The translations under genes were made by a program, and so were the position numbers. This document shows, piece after piece, positions 34,843-46,819 of a stretch of DNA of 64,000 bases; within the stretch, counting starts at the first letter, position 1, and every line of letters starts with the position of its first letter. The stretch covers positions 108,181,800 to 108,245,799 of the forward strand of contig CM056993.1 in NCBI GenBank assembly GCA_029891345.1, in the 5' to 3' direction. Under the pieces are notes generated by a model, which had not been told where the DNA came from, did no database searches, and was given only the letters and a program-made list of their open reading frames with translations. The DNA comes from Dryococelus australis (taxonomy: Eukaryota > Arthropoda > Insecta > Phasmatodea > Phasmatidae).

Positions 34843-35682
34843 AGTTCGTTAAGGGATGGAGGTCTCAATAAAATAAAATAAAAAATTATAATTTCCATAT
34901 TTTATTTACAATAACTACAGCAAAATTCTATGAACTCAAATTCTCACAATAAATTGAAATCACTTGCTGTTCACAATTGACACTAATTAATAAAATATCT
35001 AATTACGACAAAGAAATCAATGAAATCAGACAATTAAAGATCAATCCCAATAGACAGTGTATCAACCTATTAAATTATTTTATAATTTGTGCGTCCATAT
35101 TTGACAGTTCGAATATTTACAATAAAATCAGTACTACACTTCCATTCAATTTCACCTCAGTTCAGTCCATGTCCCGCCAGTCGCAAAGTTCTAAAGTCCT
35201 CCAAGCGCCCTCACGCATAGTAGGTTTTACTCGTCTGTTTCACACCCTCTCGTTCATTCAAACCACGAACACCTCACTCGCCATCGTCCCGCAATATCCA
35301 GTCGTCCACGCTCATTTTCGCTCGCACACACTCGGCCAGGCGACCTTCATCAAATACTATCAGCTGCTGGGTTGCGGCAATATATATAGAGTCTTAGGCC
35401 ACCACCTAGAATCTTCCCCAACTCGCGTGATGCGTCGCGGAGGGCTGAGGCACCAGCCAGTCCCGCTAGAACATTCTTGCGTCGTCGCTAAACGTATCGG
35501 GAACTCTAGCAGGCGAGAGGAGGTCTGTGACACCAGCAAGTCTCGCTGCTGTCGGCATTCACGGGATTCGCAGAAGGAGAGCAGGCAGCCACGAGCGCAT
35601 CGTTCCGGAAGAGGGGAGGGCGAGGTGGGTATCCGATTACGGGGCGGGGCAGTTTAGTTGGTGCCAGCTGCAGCACGTAACA
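34843..35682 (-). mobile_element. Solo LTR, family A
   Basis: On the minus strand it begins TGTTACGTGCTGCAGC, contains a TATA box (CTATATATATTGCCGC, about 35,375-35,392), a GC-rich 5' half and an AT-rich 3' half, and ends CCATCCCTTAACGAAC. Full-length similarity to the interrupted copy at 27,927-28,995 defines both ends. No adjacent primer-binding site, gag or pol was seen. A 226-codon frame across it on the plus strand is fortuitous. Confidence 0.75.
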
Positions 35683-35850
35683 ATATAAACATTTTGTAGG
35701 AGATGTACACTATATAATTATAACAGAAATTGAACAATGGGTACTTTTTTTCTGCATAAAAACATGAATTTTGGACAAAAACGAATTGCAGCACGTTAGG
35801 AGACTTTTCTTACCTCATTTGGAATGATATATGTAGTCGACATTTGTACT

Positions 35851-36081
35851 GGCGGTACATGGTAAAGTGATCCCTTTGAAGCCCTAGTTACTTTCTCCTT
35901 TCAGTCGTATTTTATCCTTAACCTTTTTAAATATATGTCGCCATGTAAGTTATAAACACAGTATGTATATTCAATAGCACTCTGATGTTAATTTCCAAGG
36001 CTAAAATAAAACATATTTATTAACTCTTATTCCAAATGAGAGGGCTTTCAAAAGTGCTCACTTTACCGTGAACAGCCTATA
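35851..36081 (+). mobile_element. GTTCAC-family MITE, full copy
   Basis: Left GGTACATGGTAAAGTGATCC, right CACTTTACCGTGAACAGCC. The interior ('gccctagttactttctcctt', 'gtcgccatgtaagttataaa') matches the 11,957 subfamily. Confidence 0.7.
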
Positions 36082-37051
36082 TGCGACATGATCAAAACTT
36101 TACGAGTGCCTGTCAAGTTTTCTAGATATCATTGTTTCTTTTACATATTTGGATTTGTATCGTGACAGAAAAATTTTGGAGGTTAAGTTTATTGCAGCAA
36201 CTCGGGCTGTGGTAGGCGCATTTTATCTCCTATCAGAATACTGCAGCTCTGCTGGGTTTAGTGCTGAGGTCGGAGTTGTTGAACATTACGACTTCGACTC
36301 CGACGTGGCTGTGATGGTCCTTTGAAGCTTGAAGGTTATCTGTTTTCACTGGTTAATTAAAAATTACTAGGTTTAGCACGCAAAAGTATTCGGCGAGATA
36401 TACTTTAGGCACAAAACTTGGGAGTAATTCAGAAAGCTTCCAGTGTATTCACGAACAGCAGTACTGAATTTCAACATTATTTTGTAATCTATTTCCTTCG
36501 TTTCAAATTGATCTATACATTTTAAATAGAATAAATTAATATTCATTGAAGTTTTTTGTTATGGCTTGAAAGCAGGATAAATATTTTGCAAGCTGTCGAA
36601 GAAAGATATAGATAAATTAAATATGAATGGTAAAATAAACAAGAAAACTTGTCTGTTTACTACAGAAGTAAAGGAGTATAGGATATTAGAAATCAGCATT
36701 TCTAGAACACGGGGACAACATTCCGCAGGTTATTTATGGGAATAAAACAAAATTAATGATGCATACAACCCATTTTACACCTCGGAAAGCACGGACATTA
36801 GAGGGTGTTTAAGTAGGAGGTAAAAACATACTTTATGTGAGAAAATATTGATACTTCTTGCAGCACATAAATTGGTGCTATGCGACACTGTGGCCCAGGC
36901 TGAATTTTCCAAACGGGCACAATGGGTACGTGCACAGGGGCGTAAGAAGTTTGGAGTGCAACGCGTGAGCAAGGAAAAATAACTAAAAAGAATAAAGTTG
37001 AATACAGAATCCTGAATAAATATTGTTACAAGATGACCGAGGGACATATCT
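36082..37051. other. No recognisable feature
   Basis: AT-rich spacer sequence. Short frames only. Confidence 0.35.
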
Positions 37052-37308
37052 TAGTTCGTGAGGGATTGAGGTCTTAATATAAATAAAAGAACTATTTTTG
37101 ATTTCTAATTTATTCACACAGCTATTACATACACCATTCAATTATATCTCAGCTATTACTCATTTTATTTCTCAGTGAGTGCAATATGTAATGTCTATTT
37201 TAACTCTAACGTCCTTCTGAATGTGTTTTGTTATAGTCATTAACTCTTTTGTTATAGTCATTAACTCATCATTAACACACATTTAGTCTGTCTGTTGCCA
37301 TCATTTGT
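37052..37308 (-). mobile_element. LTR family B fragment, cut at an inverted-repeat arm
   Basis: Begins 'gttcgtgagggattgaggtc', continues 'atttattcacacagctatta' and 'gtgagtgcaatatgtaatgt', matching 3,466 onward. It holds a 21-bp tandem duplication ('ttttgttatagtcattaact', about 37,226-37,267) and stops at the inner edge of the right arm. Confidence 0.45.
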
Positions 37309-38354
37309 AATTCTAATCTAGCGGGCCAAGAATCATTATACTATGGTTTCAATATGCACCAATTTCACAGTTTCAATTAATTAATGTTAATTATATGCGG
37401 CATACTGTAGTCCTTGAAAACATTCACAGCCGGAAATGTTTTGAACAAGGATCAGTATTAAACGCAGAGAAAATAAACCATCGAAAATTGTTTAGTATTT
37501 TTAGAGTGAAGTTAAATTCTCCATTCAGATATTTTCATAGGTTCGATCATTTGTTGCTTTCAGTCAGTTTCGCATTTTAACGAGAAGTGTACTGCACACC
37601 GAAAAAGTCGCAGCCCGCTTTTTTGTAACAGATATTCGCTTGACGCAGGACATGTGTGAGACAGTCATTGAAGTATCTGTGACTGTGACAAGTCGCGTAT
37701 CGGGCACACGTCCACAGGTTTGTGATACCTGCTTCGCCTGTTACAGTTCGTTTCAGCTGCCTGTGACATGTCATGTCATAGCGTCACAACCAGCCAAGGC
37801 GTGTTTGCCAACGGATGAAGACTGCAAGCTTTTAAACAAATTTTACTAAACAACCAAAGCTTCTGTTTAAAATGATAGTCAATTTCTTCCCGTGAATAGG
37901 TTTAATATCACTTTTATTATATCGCTCTACACTACTGTTTCATCACACAAGTCTACAAACCATTGCAGTAGAATACTCAGTACAGTATTTTGTTTTGAAT
38001 GCACTTTTATGTTCGTTTTTATGTGACTAAGAAAGTCAATAAAATAATGGTATTCGTTTATAAAATCAAAGTTTCAATATGCTGAGCTAAGTATTGTGTG
38101 TCCCTACAGGAATTTCTCAGTCACTGAGGAAACAATACCACTCAAAACAATAAACATCTGAACGATAGGGACAAAAGAATTAGCAGAATATTTTACTATT
38201 CAAGGTACATTTCTTGTAAATTATCATTTTGCTACTGATATTTTCTAATCAATATTGCTAGTGCTCTTTAGACATGCGACATATTTGCTTTTTACGCGAC
38301 AATACCGCAGATAAAAATCACAGGTATTTCTTTGTCAAAGTTGTCGTAGATACA
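37309..38354 (-). repeat. Right arm of the 1.05-kb inverted repeat
   Basis: Inverted copy of 31,845-32,892. The inner edge AATTCTAATCTAGCGGGCC and outer edge GTTGTCGTAGATACA are clear. The near-identity implies recent duplication, gene conversion or an assembly fold-back. No target duplication was found outside the two arms. Confidence 0.9.
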
Positions 38355-38411
38355 ATATACCAAACAAGTTGGAAATTACACCATACATGGTACATGTTTC
38401 ATCTAGTCATC

Positions 38412-39123
38412 TACCACAGCTGGTACATTTGATCTAAGTCTGCAGTTGCTGTATCCTCATAGTCCTCGATACGTTCACAGCACCCGTCGCTGATTCGTCC
38501 CTTTCCTTTGCTTTTCTTGCATGAACGTCTTTGCTGCTTCTTTCAGCAACAACTTGTCCAGACTCATTCGTTAACGACAAATCCGACTCCTATATGTTGT
38601 AGATGTTTCTTGGTTGACACACCAGATTATCTTCAGTCAAGGTTTTCTAAAATAACTCAAAATACGCTTTAATTTCTTCATTCCTTCTGCACTATTATTT
38701 GATATGCCTTAATATTTTCTAACACACAAATGTGTGTTTCTCTTTATAAGACTCGTACCAATCACAGCCCGCTAACCCTATTTACTTGTTGAATCTCTGT
38801 ATTTTATTCATTGAAACTACTAAGTTATAAACGTTTCTTCTAAGGGTTTTCCTATTTGGAGCAAAGCCTGCTTCCTGAAGCTTTTTAACATGGCTAGCAA
38901 GCTTCCTTTCGATGTCTTACCCTAACAATGGAGGTTGACCAAGTTTTTATGAATCGCCCTGTGGTTAATCTAGTGCGCAGCGTTTTCTCTATGAGATGTT
39001 ATTTTCCACTTTATCTTGCCTTATTGGTTTCTTTTCATCTCGCACTGCACTGATAGCCTTATCTAAATCTTCCTGTGTCAAAGCTACAGGAATGCTTTTC
39101 CTAGGATAATATGTCGAAGGCAT
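38412..39123 (-). pseudogene. pogo/Tigger-like transposase pseudogene
   Basis: Minus-strand frames start with M at 39,123 and read PRKSIPVALTQEDLDKAISAV (trimmed here), the N-terminal helix of pogo/Tigger/Jerky HTH domains. KKLQEAGFAPNRKTLRRNV follows, then 'AYFELF.KTLTEDN', PRNIYNI and ES, corresponding to the 'NIWNxDETG' region that contains the first catalytic Asp. The Asp codon itself is a stop. The reading ends in an acidic tail at about 38,412. Several stops and shifts make it inactive, and the C-terminal DDE half is missing. It lies just outside the inverted-repeat arm. Confidence 0.6.
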
Positions 39124-39255
39124 TTTCAACCATTTTAACTGGAAAGAGAGGAAAATATAATCACCACTTCAAAAAGTTTCTACAAATTCTGAAACAAAAA
39201 TAAGAGCACGATTTAGGTTATGTTCCCATTTGTAAGACAGAACAATAACTTATAC

Positions 39256-39770
39256 AGTAGCACCCCGAGTTATGTAACCTGCGACTTACTTAAATTCGCA
39301 ATTATGTTAGTGCTCTTTAAAGGTACGCCAACGGAAAGCGTTAGAGCGTGGTATCTAGTACTAGCACACGACACACCACGTGAGACTCACATATGCTCAG
39401 CTGCCCGTGTGTCCTTGACCGCCATACAGCGCAGGGGTAGCAGCAAACAACTGACTATACAGTCTCGCTTAGTTCGTGGGTTCTGACAGTGTGCTGCGGA
39501 CTATGTATTAGCGAACGTGAGTATGTTTATCGACGTATCTACTACAGAGACAAGGGAGAAACAGTTATGTTGTCTTAAAATTTTTGGGAGAACGGTTAAT
39601 ATTTCAGGACGTTTTTGCGTTTCTGTACGATATATTTATCATAATTGTACTTTCGTCAACATACAGTAAGTAGCGCCATGTGTCTTTTAATTTATTATAT
39701 GCAGCATTACATCTTATACCGTAAATATTGCGTGTAGCAATGCATAGCCCTTACATACGTCGGGGTGTTA
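39256..39770. mobile_element. pogo-type MITE with CAGT termini
   Basis: The left end CAGTAGCACCCCGAGTTATG and the right end, inverted (GGTAACACCCCGACGTATG), share about 15 of 19 positions. The following CGACTTACTTAAATTCGCAA block resembles Tigger-type TIRs. It is about 515 bp, non-coding and flanked by TA. The neighbouring pogo transposase relic is not inside it. Confidence 0.5.
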
Positions 39771-40317
39771 CCATATATAAATATACTAAAGGAAAATTAA
39801 TTATTTAAATTAACTATGCTTCACATCACCGGTCACAAAATGTTTCGTATCTTCCAAAGAACACGGAAGTTAGGGCGCATCCCACTGCTGTAGTTGATAA
39901 TGGCTGAACTTAACGAGACTGCGTGAATACAAGATTAGCTCAATATTCTTGCAACTCCATACCATAGTTTACATCAAATTACAGTAAGGAGTGGATTAAA
40001 ACAATTTAACTACAACACAAACAAACTTTCAGTACTTACCAATCGTGTATTTATTAAGAAAGTGCTGTAGTTTTTTTTTAAAACAAACCGGAAGTGATCG
40101 AAAATGCAAACTTACTCTCTTGTAGACTAAAGGAGACTGCTGCGCACGATTACTGCGCATCAGTTCTTTCCCTTCCACGGAATTCTGGGACGGCGTCATT
40201 TCTCCCAGAATTACCTTATTAAATTGCTGTAGTCTATTAATTTATATATATATATATAATATTCGAGATAGTTAATTACTTTTACTCCAAAATTGTATAT
40301 AAAAATTGTTATGCGCT
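39771..40317. other. No recognisable feature
   Basis: AT-rich. A (TA)n tract lies near 40,244-40,258. Confidence 0.35.
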
Positions 40318-40949
40318 CGATAATTTCGAGACAGGCATTTCAACGGCTTGCAGAGGTGGCATATTGTTTATCAAATTGTCAATACTGGGATGACTTTAGA
40401 CCGTTCCGACATAATTACTGTCTCGAATTCCTTTTTTCCGGATGAATTATGTTTTCTGAGTTGTGCCCTAAAGATGCTGCCAAAAACGCTGAATATGGTT
40501 CAAATCGGGAGTACGAACCTTGCATAGAACGCTGTGTTGTAACCCCTCTCGGGTTTTCACGGCGATATGTTTGGGATGTCTCAATTTCTACATATTATCG
40601 TGTAAATTAACGCGCAACACATTGATGTTTCATATGTTCCATAGTTCCTTGGATTACACCTAGATTTCCAACTCCAGAAGCCGTAATACATCCCTAAACC
40701 ATTACAGCACCTCCTCCATGTTTAACGGTTGGTTTAATGTTTGTATTGCAGTTTTGTGTTAGACTTGCACCACACTTTTTCTTTCCCCTCGGATTCGAAC
40801 AAAATGGTTTAGATTCATCCGAAAATATTGCAGTTCTAAGCCTATCAGCTTGTTGTATTCCTTAGCGAATTGTGAATGTTTCTTACGTTTAATTTGCAAA
40901 ATGTATAAATTTTTCCTAGGACGTCTGCCAAGAATATAATAACCATTTC
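40318..40949 (-). pseudogene. Tc1-like transposase, C-terminal half (split gene)
   Basis: Minus-strand segments in order are YYILGRRPRK, HSQFAKEYNKL, a SDES-like region, NIKPTVKHGGGAVMV (canonical Tc1 block), then GCITASGVGNLGVIQGTM, a 'DLNHIQRFWQ' equivalent of NPIEHLW, and INNMPPLQAV. Stops and shifts are present, so it is dead. The N-terminal half is 14.3 kb away at 55,280-55,500 in the same orientation. The two halves join at the target duplication of the element between them. Confidence 0.75.
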
Positions 40950-40955
40950 AACAGC
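40950..40955. repeat. Left 6-bp target-site duplication
   Basis: AACAGC immediately precedes the AGTAGTAGG terminus. It pairs with AACATC at 55,274-55,279 (5 of 6 identical). Confidence 0.65.
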
Positions 40956-41298
40956 AGTAGTAGGACCGGGGGGAGAGGAGGGGCTCAGATCAAAGAGATG
41001 CCGCTTTTATTAATCTGATTAACCAATTGATATCAAATTAATCGGATCAAAAAGTGTTAATTCGATTTTAATCCGATGGAATTTTTTTCGTTACTTCTTT
41101 ATCCTAATCCTATTTGATCGGATTGTTTCATCAAATAAATCTGATCTAATTTCTTTGATAGATTTTTGTGTGTATAGTTTTGTGTACTTTATTTTCTTTC
41201 TTTCGTTTTGGAATTTTGGGGGGGGGGGGGGCCCTCCGGTACGTCCGTACTCTTGGGGCTTTGGCGTTGTACTGGGGAGTGATGTGCTGGGGAAGGGG

Positions 41299-41300
<2 letters not shown>

Positions 41301-41376
<76 letters not shown>
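41301..41376. repeat. (TA)n(TG)n compound microsatellite
   Basis: About 18 TA then about 19 TG units. Only a short TATATATGTGTTG equivalent exists in the right arm, so it expanded after arm divergence. Confidence 0.95.
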
Positions 41377-41378
<2 letters not shown>

Positions 41379-42517
41379 AGTTTTGTGCAAGAGTGGCATA
41401 AGCATTTTTTTGGTGTCTTAGACATTTGTGGAAGATAAGATACTTTTTTGGTTATAGTAATTAAACAGAAAGAGAATACGACACAGTTAACACACTAGAG
41501 AAGTGTGGGAGCATTAAACTATAACGTACCCAGGCTATGGAAAGAAATAAAATGATTTTAATATACGTCCGTTGGGTCTGGTAGATTGCAGAATGAATGA
41601 CTCATAGTACGTATTTCTGGGAAATGAAATCTACCCCGTCTGATTAGATAAGCGTCTGGAAATTAATTGAACGGCTGAAGAAGTATAAAGAATAAACTCT
41701 TAACGAACACAACTACGTGACAAATGGATAAAAATTATGTTTATGATGCATGTACTAATATATAAATTACACTACTTGAATAAAAATAATAAAATCGCAC
41801 AGGCAACTCTTCCAAAACACGTCTGTCCGGCCGTGAGGTCAGTTAAGGAATGGCTTATGGACGTGGAGCTTGCGGCCTAGTTGAATACACAACTACGTGA
41901 ATAGATCAAACTTATATTTACGAATTATTTCCCTAGAAAACTGGTTTACCGCCCATTCTGATAACCTAAAGATGGAATACACCACATATTCAAAATACGC
42001 AAACTTACTAACGAACTGATTGGATACAGTACAACATACAACTTTTCACAATACGGAATGGTTTAGCTCTTCCACTTAACACGGAAAAATAAAGATTTCC
42101 AAACTCGCATTTTGAATTATACGTCAAACATATACTGTTTCCCTACGAATCACATTTTAACCAGACACAATAGCGTAATAGACATACACGTACATCTCCA
42201 TATTATTTGTACACATACCATAAATGATTTTAAAACATGTCCGTTCGTTGTGGAGTCTGATGTAGGAATGAGTTCAGCATAGCATTATGTCGGCCTATAA
42301 GCTGTGTGTTATAACAGAGGCAATGTCAAATGACGTTATGGGGGAAACTCCTCGACATTAAAATTTTACATCACAAATCAATATAAAATACGCTGTTTAC
42401 TAATTAAAGGGTTTATATTTCCTTATCAATCTAATATTAATGAGTTACTATCCACGAACAATATAGTCAAGTCTTTCTGAACATTTCACATGAAATTAAA
42501 AAAAAAAAAAAACTTAC

Positions 42518-43453
42518 CACATTGCCATTTTTGAAATTCACAATTTCACTTCCCTGGGAAAAATAAATAAATAAATAATTCACTCACAATATTTAACAAC
42601 ATATCCAGAGAACTGGTTTACCACTGCGAATAAAAAATGTTCCTATTCATAAGAAGAAGAATTCACTTTCAATTTTAACTTCCATTTAAAATTAGCGCGA
42701 GGTTCGGCTCGTGTAAAAGCCGACGATATAATATTGACGAAGATTAACTTAAAAATGGTAATCGCACCTACTTAATGAGAAAATATAATCACGATGTAAC
42801 CAAACGATATGAGTATACAAACTTCCTCGAAGAAAAGCTATGAAAACCAATATTAAGTTACTTAACACAAATGCAGCATATCGATTCGGTCTTAACACAC
42901 ACGAAATTTTTTTCTAAATAAATCAATGCTTATCAAAAGCATTGAAAAATATTGGTACGAAGACTGCGAGCAGATATGTCGAGCTAGATGTGAACCCGGA
43001 GCATATAATATCGCTTACCGAGAATCGTGGCTAGCAGTCAGGCGTATGATATGTCTAGGGTCTACGCTCTCCGAAGCCTGCTGGCCGTGGGTCAGCTAAC
43101 CCTGTATCATCCCACAGGACCCCGTCAGAATTCCGAACGCGGGTGGTGCGTGTATCCATGACAAAGCTTGTCGTCAAACTAAAGATGGCGACAGCCAGCG
43201 ATACGTGGTAACAAAGCTCCTCACTGCAACCCTCCCTCCTCCAACTCCATAGTCCAGAACGTATTTTCGGTTAGCTGGAACACAGTCTGCCTTTGCTAAG
43301 TCCCCCTCCCTCACCGAACGTGTCTTAGTGCACCACATCGCAGACTCTCCACCTGCCAAACACCCCATCGGGACAGCGAATTTTGAACCAACCCGAAAGC
43401 ACTGACTTGCTTGCAAAGTCCCCCTCCCCAAACCCCTCTTTTTCCACTCGCCA
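42518..43453 (-). promoter_or_regulatory. Candidate outward leader exons, left arm
   Basis: Exact mirror of the right-arm structure at 52,806-53,741: a GC-rich segment ending at a GTAAGC donor, then a 36-base mini-exon with an ATG between a CAG acceptor and a GTAAGT donor. Only sequence signals support this. Confidence 0.3.
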
Positions 43454-44024
43454 AACTTTCACTTTCGCCTGTCCGTTGACTTGTTCAGAAAGGAAAGTTT
43501 CTCCTATTTTTCGATAAGCAAGGGATTACTTCCAGTGAAATAAAATTTGCTACCCAAGTACTGCTGATAAAAATTATATTCCTCAACACGAGGAATTCAG
43601 TCTTACCGAATATTTTAATCCCGAAATTAAGAAATATTATATTTTAATCCAAGAAATGATTTTTAATATAATTAATTTCAATCACAATTTATAAACCTTT
43701 CCTAGTAACCTGTTTTTAAGTTTAATCCTGTAAACTTTGCAGGCATTTTATCCCGTTTTCCATTCAACTTATTACAGTTAGTCGAGGAAACTATAACTAA
43801 CTACAAGAGATATTTTCACACGCTAAATATATGGGGAGTTAAAGAACACCATTTTTTTCAAACAAGTATCACATTTACGAAAGTTTCAACTATTACGATG
43901 GGAGACATGAGATGTGCATACATATCCAAACATTTAAATATATGTGTATAGCAAATAAAAATACGTATTTTATTTATAGACTTCTCTAAGACACTAAAAT
44001 TTACTTATTACCAAAGTTTCAATT

Positions 44025-44195
<171 letters not shown>

Positions 44196-45048
44196 TCCGG
44201 GCCGAGATTTTTGACTACATAATCTAGCATAAAATGTGTATATTTGAAGATATATATATGTACTTAGTTTATTACAATTACTACTTCATCGATGTAATAT
44301 TAATGAAATAGCAGGAATCCAGCCTTTATTGAATGTTATAAAAACTGGAATATGTCAAATTCCACGATATTTTCAATAAATGTAAGCAAGGAAAACTACT
44401 GCAATTTTGTAATAGTATACCCCATCATTTAAAATAATAAATTCCGACTATCAACGAATGATTTACATCATAAAGAGATACTCGAAACAAATAACTATTC
44501 CATACAACTTATGGAATCGACATAACGAATTATCAGACAAAAATTACTGGGAAAAACGAAATTCGTATTATATACGCACGTTTAAAACAGAACACGGTTA
44601 AGACAATCACAGTTCAATATGAGTTACTCAACAGACTAGCCTCTGACTAACACAATCGTTTAGTAAACAGTCTTTAAATCATTCCTTACAAAATACTTCC
44701 AAACCCATCTCTCCCTTCTACATTCCTAAAATTCAATTAATCTTTATTCATTTTAATCGAATACCAAGTAAAGACGTAGTCCGTCTAACATACCTAGATT
44801 TAACCACATGGTGAATTACTACCCATACTTCCGCAGTTAACGTACAAATATTAAAGCGGAAGACATTTTTATTGGCATTAATAAAACCTCATACTGTTTA
44901 AAACAGTACTTTCATACAGAAACAAGTTAGTTGTCATTCTGACATTGTGAGGTGAACATCTGTTCAGAAGTAAACGTTCTCACACCGAAGATTATTAATT
45001 TAATTTACCTTAATGTTAATGGAGCCATCACCAAATAAACTACACTAA

Positions 45049-45551
45049 AAATACTGCCGGAAAATCTACACTTTCACCTACAATGTTCGTAGGCATGAAA
45101 GGAACGGATGTTTGAATAAAGTTTCTCGGATGATTCTTAACTGCAAATACTGTTTTTGCCAGTTCCCTCGAATGGATAACTTGAATCGTCATGTAAAGAT
45201 CTGTAAAAAGAAAATCTTCCTCTTGAGAAACGAAATGTACCGTCTACACTACATAATACCATAGAAGGAGAGAGAATTAACTTGAATACAAGTAATGAAA
45301 TAGAATCCGATTTTATGAAATACACACTAACTTGTGAACATAATGATTTTCGACATACTGTACCACAACTAACTGCAAAGAACAGTGTCGGTAACGATAT
45401 ACCTCTTTCTAAGCAAAGTAAAGTCGATATTTATGATGAAACATCAGGTGAAGACAGTGACGTTGTCAGTGATAGTGTTGAAGACATCCCTTCGACAAAT
45501 TCTGTGAATAATGACTACATTTTTTTTCCAAAGGTATTTGTTGAAATTTAA
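45049..45551 (+). pseudogene. Two-finger C2HC protein gene, left-arm copy (frameshifted, truncated)
   Basis: The frame opening at 45,049 encodes KYCRKIYTFTYNVRRHERNG then C, a finger lacking its first Cys because a TAA stands there. A complete second finger follows, CKYCFCQFPRMDNLNRHVKI then C, with an ATG between them at 45,130. This frame stops at 45,264. A -1 frame from 45,207 continues with an acidic tail (YDETSGEDSDVVSDSVEDI) to 45,551. The tail's composition suggests it is the true continuation, so a 1-base frameshift in the A-rich TAAAAAGAAAA is likely. The C-terminus is lost in the left arm. Presumed role: nucleic-acid binding by the element. Confidence 0.55.
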
Positions 45552-45611
45552 AAAACACTGGCAATATACCGGAATAAAAGAGATCGTATTTTTCATGAGG
45601 GCATTCGTCAA

Positions 45612-45733
45612 AACCTTTCCACAAAATATATTTTATTCATCGAATAAGCCTGTTTAATCCTCAAATAGGCCTGTTTAATCCTCAAATAAGCCTGTTATTC
45701 CTCAACACTCCAACTGAATTCAAACAATTTAAT
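45612..45733 (+). repeat. Direct repeat, left copy, with 21-bp tandem
   Basis: 'gtcaaaac' then 'agaaaatata(t/c)tttatt' and 'cctcaacactccaac(t/c)(g/a)aattc' match 50,456-50,545 in the same orientation, unlike the surrounding arms, which are inverted. The unit 'aataagcctgtttaatcctc' is repeated three times here and is single in the right copy. Confidence 0.7.
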
Positions 45734-46510
45734 CACTATGACTGTACATTGATTATGTACAGCACGTCGTATCCGGAAATATATTTGCAGACACTCGCAC
45801 ACGCCAAATGACTGCTTACAACACACTCACATGCACGTAGAGTTCAATGATGATGAAGTTATGTCATGCCTTACAGTTAGGCAAACAGCTAGCTAGCAGC
45901 AGTGTTGATGGTTATGTATCAGGTGTTGCAAACAGTTATAGAAATTGCAGCCAGCTGTAGATAGACGTGATGATGGTTGTGGAACAGGAAGCGCGTGTGG
46001 TGGTCGCAGATGGACACCATTGGCAGTTGTGGTGTTGTAGATGGCAGGGCTGAAGATATTGTGACACTAATTGCAGTATTGTGGAAAAAAATTTAGACAA
46101 ATATTATTTAATACCTCTCAGGGATACACTATCAGATTTCCAGTTGTATTAAAACCTTGAGTCAAAAATTATCTGTGCATCGAAGTGAGTAAAGAGATTT
46201 TCGCGGCTCCCGAAAACGGGGGTCTTGAGAACTTATGAGGGTGAAGTGAGGCGAGTAATGGAGCAGCGCCGCATTACATGTCTTTTTATCGCTAATAAAC
46301 ATGGATTACTTAATGTATTTGTTACCAGCCGTGATTACTCGGGATTGAAACACATGGATGTCCATGTCCGTGTCACTGTTTAGCCTATTAAATATCCGTG
46401 CATCAGTTAGCCTACCGGCGCATGCCGTAGCCAGTAGCGCTCGTATTTGAGACTAGATTATAACTTAACTGAGGCCGGGGAATCTGCAAAAATTACTTTT
46501 CATCCCTGAA

Positions 46511-46819
46511 TTAACATAGCGAATTTTTTTGATCTAATTCATTGGGTGGAGTTGGAAATGTCAAGTGCTGTGCAGTAGCTGGACTCTGCGGAGCTGATTG
46601 CGGAGCTAACTGCGGAATATATGGACATTGCATAGAATAAGTGTTACAACTTCTACCAAGTCTATTCAAAATATCGCCCCGTGTAAATTGTCTCTGGCAT
46701 AAATCACACTGAAACTGCTTTCTTGGATTTTTCATTCCACAGGTCATTCTTTCACGCCGATGCGCGCTGCTTAGAGCTGTAAATAGTCTACCACAGAAGC
46801 GACACAGCAAAGACATCAT
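46511..46819 (-). CDS. Two-finger C2HC-type protein with Pro/Gln tail, 102 residues
   Basis: Residues 6-27 form CRFCGRLFTALSSAHRRERM followed by TC, and residues 37-58 CDLCQRQFTRGDILNRLGRS then C. These are the same two-finger architecture as the arm gene. In finger 1 the His is shifted three positions, and in finger 2 Leu replaces the expected His, so metal binding may be impaired. A Pro/Gln/Ser/Ala tail follows (PQLAPQSAPQSPATAQ). A related tail is coded near 60,027-60,260. The ATG at 46,819 is the first in frame. A weak acceptor (ATTTAATTTACAG, about 46,915) could link it to the leader exon at 49 kb. Probably an element gene under relaxed constraint. Confidence 0.55.
   Translation of the reverse strand: MMSLLCRFCGRLFTALSSAHRRERMTCGMKNPRKQFQCDLCQRQFTRGDILNRLGRSCNTYSMQCPYIPQLAPQSAPQSPATAQHLTFPTPPNELDQKNSLC

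Noticed and set aside
34977-35657. 226-codon open frame on the plus strand
   Set aside because: It lies within a solo LTR defined by a second copy at 27.9-29.0 kb, runs antisense to it, and is not open in that copy.
41155-41425. Frames with Tyr/Ile or Cys/Val dipeptide runs
   Set aside because: Translation of the (TA)n(TG)n microsatellite.
43174-43431. 85-codon frame, identical at 52,828-53,085
   Set aside because: Identity is explained by the inverted arms. Composition is GC-driven with no recognisable domain, and the region better fits a leader exon.
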